NCBI GenBank assembly: GCA_903837255.1
Contig: CAILTZ010000897.1
Coordinates: forward strand, 1 to 6,793
Length of the DNA: 6,793 nucleotides
Source of the DNA: an uncultured Pirellula sp.
GTDB taxonomy: Bacteria > Planctomycetota > Planctomycetia > Pirellulales > Pirellulaceae
Direction of reading: 5' to 3'
Each line of letters starts with the position of its first letter. The first letter of the stretch is position 1. Position numbers and translations under genes: made by a program. Shown in pieces: positions 4,762 through 6,793 of this stretch. The notes beneath the pieces were generated by a model, which saw only the letters and a program-made list of their open reading frames with translations, had not been told where the DNA came from and made no database searches.

Positions 4762-6793
4762 ATGGCCCTATCGAGACTCTCACTTCGCGAACTCCAAAGT
4801 CGACCTGCACGGTCCCTGCTGACATTGCTGAGTATCGTCATCGGTGCAGGGGCCATCGTGGCGACCTACATCGCCTCTGAAAGCGCTAAACTAGCCCAGC
4901 GAGCCATGGTCCAAAACGTGACCGGCAACGCCCAACTGGAAATACAAGCCGCCGGTGGCGGTTCGTTCGATATTCGCGATGTTCTGTTCCTAAAGGAAAT
5001 CGACGCCGTCTCGGTCATATCCCCATCGGTGCGCCGCTACTCAACTCTCTCGACTCTGGACGCCCAAGGCAAAACGGATCGCAAACTGCGAGTTCAGCTT
5101 CTTGGAATCGATTTCGCAGAAGATCGCAAAGTTCGAAATGTTGAGTTTGTTGCCGGCAAGAACCCTTATCAAAGTTCCGACTCCGAAAACACTGACCGAC
5201 AGAAGGGCACCACGTCGGACAACGAAGTCTGGTGCGACGAGGGATTGGCTAAATCCACCGGATTGTCCGTCGGCCAAGAGATCAAGTTGCTTACCAAGAC
5301 CGGCAATCAGTCGGCCAAGATCGCTGGCCTGCTGAAATCAAACACAGCAGCATCTGCATTTCAATCATCGGTATTGATGGCCCCTACACGAACCATTCAA
5401 AAATGGACTCGCTCGACGAATAAACTCGATGTCGTCCAACTGTTGCTCCGAGACGAAAAACAGCTCAAAGAAATCCAGGAGCAGATTGCCGAAAAACTTC
5501 CTGAGGGTATCTACGTGCGAGAACCGCCGATGCGAAGCGATCTGGCAAACGAGAGCACGGTTGCCATCCAGCGGGGGCTTTTGATCGCCACGATCTTCTC
5601 GCTGGTTATGGCCGGCTTTATCATCTTCAACACCTTTCAGATGAATGTCGGAGAACGTCGCCGTCAACTCGGTACCCTCAGAGCCATAGGCGCCACCCGA
5701 GGGCAGGTCCTCTCGATGGTCCTTCGCGAAGCGGTCATCCTCGGTATTGTCGGAAGTATCCTCGGGTGCTTGGTCGGATACCTCGGAGCCGATCTGCTGA
5801 ATCAATCCACGGCGAGCCTTTTGGGGATCTCGATCCCGAGCACCTCACCAGGAATCACTCCAATCGCCATCGCGATCGGATCCGGATTTTTTGTCTCGTT
5901 GTTCGGAGCGTTCTTGCCTGCCATGACCGCAGCAAAGGCCTCGCCATCCGAGGCGATGAAGAGCGTCTCGGAGTCCGATTCCAAAAAACTCTGGGCTCTG
6001 TGGTTCCTCATCGGCTGGATCGTGATCCTCCTGGGGCTATTCGTTCTTTGGGCGTCCACCTACGGCCTGCTCTCGGTTCGGCTCGGTACCGCAGGCATCG
6101 TCATGGTGATTCTCGGCGTGATCTTCCTGCTACCGGCCTCCCTGCCCTTGTTGACCAAAATCGCAGCAGCTCCGCTGATGGCTTGGATGCCCGTCGAAGC
6201 CGCCTTGGCGCGCCGCCAAGTCTTACGGCATCCAGGCCGTGCAGCAATGACCATCGGTATCCTCTTGGTCGCCATGGCCATGGGTTTGGGCATGGCTTTC
6301 ACGATCCTCGATAATATTCGAGACGTACAGTTTTGGTACAAACGCACCATCGTCGGTGACTTCTTCGTTCGCGCTGCGATGCCCGACATGAGCAGCGGTC
6401 ATGCAGCCGATATGCCCGAAGGCTTCCCTGAGAAAGTTGCTGCCGTCGATGGGGTACTCACCAGCGATACCATGCGGTTCGTAAGCGCCCGGGCAGGGGA
6501 ACTGAGCGTGATCGTGATCGTTCGAGACTTCAACTCGCCCACCCAAGACTACTTCGATTTGGTCCAAGGCAAGGATGACCAAGTCATGAAAGGAATCCAA
6601 GAGGGCCAAGTCGTTCTCGGGTCGGTACTGGCCGAACGCGCACAACTGTCCGTCGGCGACCCAATTGAATTGGAAACCAAGGAAGGGAAGGTCAAGATTT
6701 CTGTCATAGGCATTACCAACGAATACCTCGCAGGAGGCCTGACTCTCTACATGCAATCCCAGCAAGCCAAACGGCTTCTGAGCGTCGATGGCA
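4762..6793 (+). CDS. FtsX/MacB-type ABC transporter permease, two-unit chain, 3' end beyond window
   Basis: This is the inner-membrane partner of the preceding ATPase. The frame has no stop from ATG 4762 to the window edge, giving 677 codons of an incomplete gene. Predicted membrane segments by hydrophobicity: residues 18-38, then a large extracytoplasmic domain (about 39-271), then 272-292, about 323-343 and 366-392. These form a complete FtsX unit with the typical NVGERRRQLGTLRAIGATRGQV coupling region after the second helix. Two linker helices follow (about 410-432 and 443-464). A second unit then begins with ARRQVLRHPGRAA, echoing the first unit's LRELQSRPARSLL, then a helix at 494-516 and a second extracytoplasmic domain running to the edge. 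This predicts ten helices overall, as in YbbP, with roughly 150-200 residues missing. AGGA at 4753-4756 sits 5 bases before the ATG, a reasonable ribosome site. The family assignment is firm. Whether the role is lipoprotein release, lipid handling or export of small molecules cannot be told. Confidence 0.93.
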   Translation, partial: MALSRLSLRELQSRPARSLLTLLSIVIGAGAIVATYIASESAKLAQRAMVQNVTGNAQLEIQAAGGGSFDIRDVLFLKEIDAVSVISPSVRRYSTLSTLDAQGKTDRKLRVQLLGIDFAEDRKVRNVEFVAGKNPYQSSDSENTDRQKGTTSDNEVWCDEGLAKSTGLSVGQEIKLLTKTGNQSAKIAGLLKSNTAASAFQSSVLMAPTRTIQKWTRSTNKLDVVQLLLRDEKQLKEIQEQIAEKLPEGIYVREPPMRSDLANESTVAIQRGLLIATIFSLVMAGFIIFNTFQMNVGERRRQLGTLRAIGATRGQVLSMVLREAVILGIVGSILGCLVGYLGADLLNQSTASLLGISIPSTSPGITPIAIAIGSGFFVSLFGAFLPAMTAAKASPSEAMKSVSESDSKKLWALWFLIGWIVILLGLFVLWASTYGLLSVRLGTAGIVMVILGVIFLLPASLPLLTKIAAAPLMAWMPVEAALARRQVLRHPGRAAMTIGILLVAMAMGLGMAFTILDNIRDVQFWYKRTIVGDFFVRAAMPDMSSGHAADMPEGFPEKVAAVDGVLTSDTMRFVSARAGELSVIVIVRDFNSPTQDYFDLVQGKDDQVMKGIQEGQVVLGSVLAERAQLSVGDPIELETKEGKVKISVIGITNEYLAGGLTLYMQSQQAKRLLSVDG

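Noticed and set aside
5766..6314. 182-codon plus-strand frame overlapping the permease in another frame
   Set aside because: The product is Arg/Ser/His-rich, with no family features, and overlaps the predicted helices of the real permease frame.
6223..6765. 180-codon minus-strand frame opposite the permease
   Set aside because: The plus-strand FtsX permease frame is continuous here with a convincing membrane helix and domain; the antisense product is rich in His/Asp without any domain pattern.

Overview
The window (about 55% GC by eye) carries five protein genes and no RNA gene, insertion sequence or CRISPR array that I can see. Everything reads as ordinary bacterial chromosome. Several starts have little or no Shine-Dalgarno sequence, and GC content is moderate. 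This, with the mix of families, would fit a Gram-negative-type bacterium such as a planctomycete of the Pirellula/Rhodopirellula kind. That placement is only a guess from general style; no taxonomic marker is present.

Layout: (1) positions 1-57 hold three tandem 19-bp repeats immediately upstream of the first gene. (2) 73-2127 (+) encodes a complete UvrD/Rep-family superfamily 1 DNA helicase, closest by eye to Rep. (3) 2128-2275 is a short convergent intergenic stretch with two inverted repeats that may end transcription from both sides. (4) On the minus strand, 3795-2818 encodes an extended-SDR NAD(P)-dependent epimerase/reductase. It is followed after about 8-32 bp by an HD-domain phosphohydrolase resembling the hydrolase half of RelA/SpoT (2785-2276). 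The two probably form an operon. (5) 3796-4005 is a divergent intergenic region with one extended -10-like site for the plus strand. (6) 4006-4749 (+) encodes a LolD/MacB/YbbA-type ABC ATPase. It is followed 12 bp later by a large FtsX-family permease (from 4762) that is still open at the right edge of the window.

The ATPase and permease should work together as an inner-membrane ABC machine of the MacB/LolCDE/YbbAP (type VII) group, which pulls on or exports lipids, lipoproteins or peptides rather than doing ordinary import. The permease carries a second FtsX unit in the same chain, so it resembles YbbP more than MacB. The helicase is a housekeeping replication/repair motor unrelated to its neighbours. 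I found no convincing new biological system. The most unusual items are the 19-bp tandem repeats before the helicase and the stand-alone alarmone-hydrolase-like HD protein.
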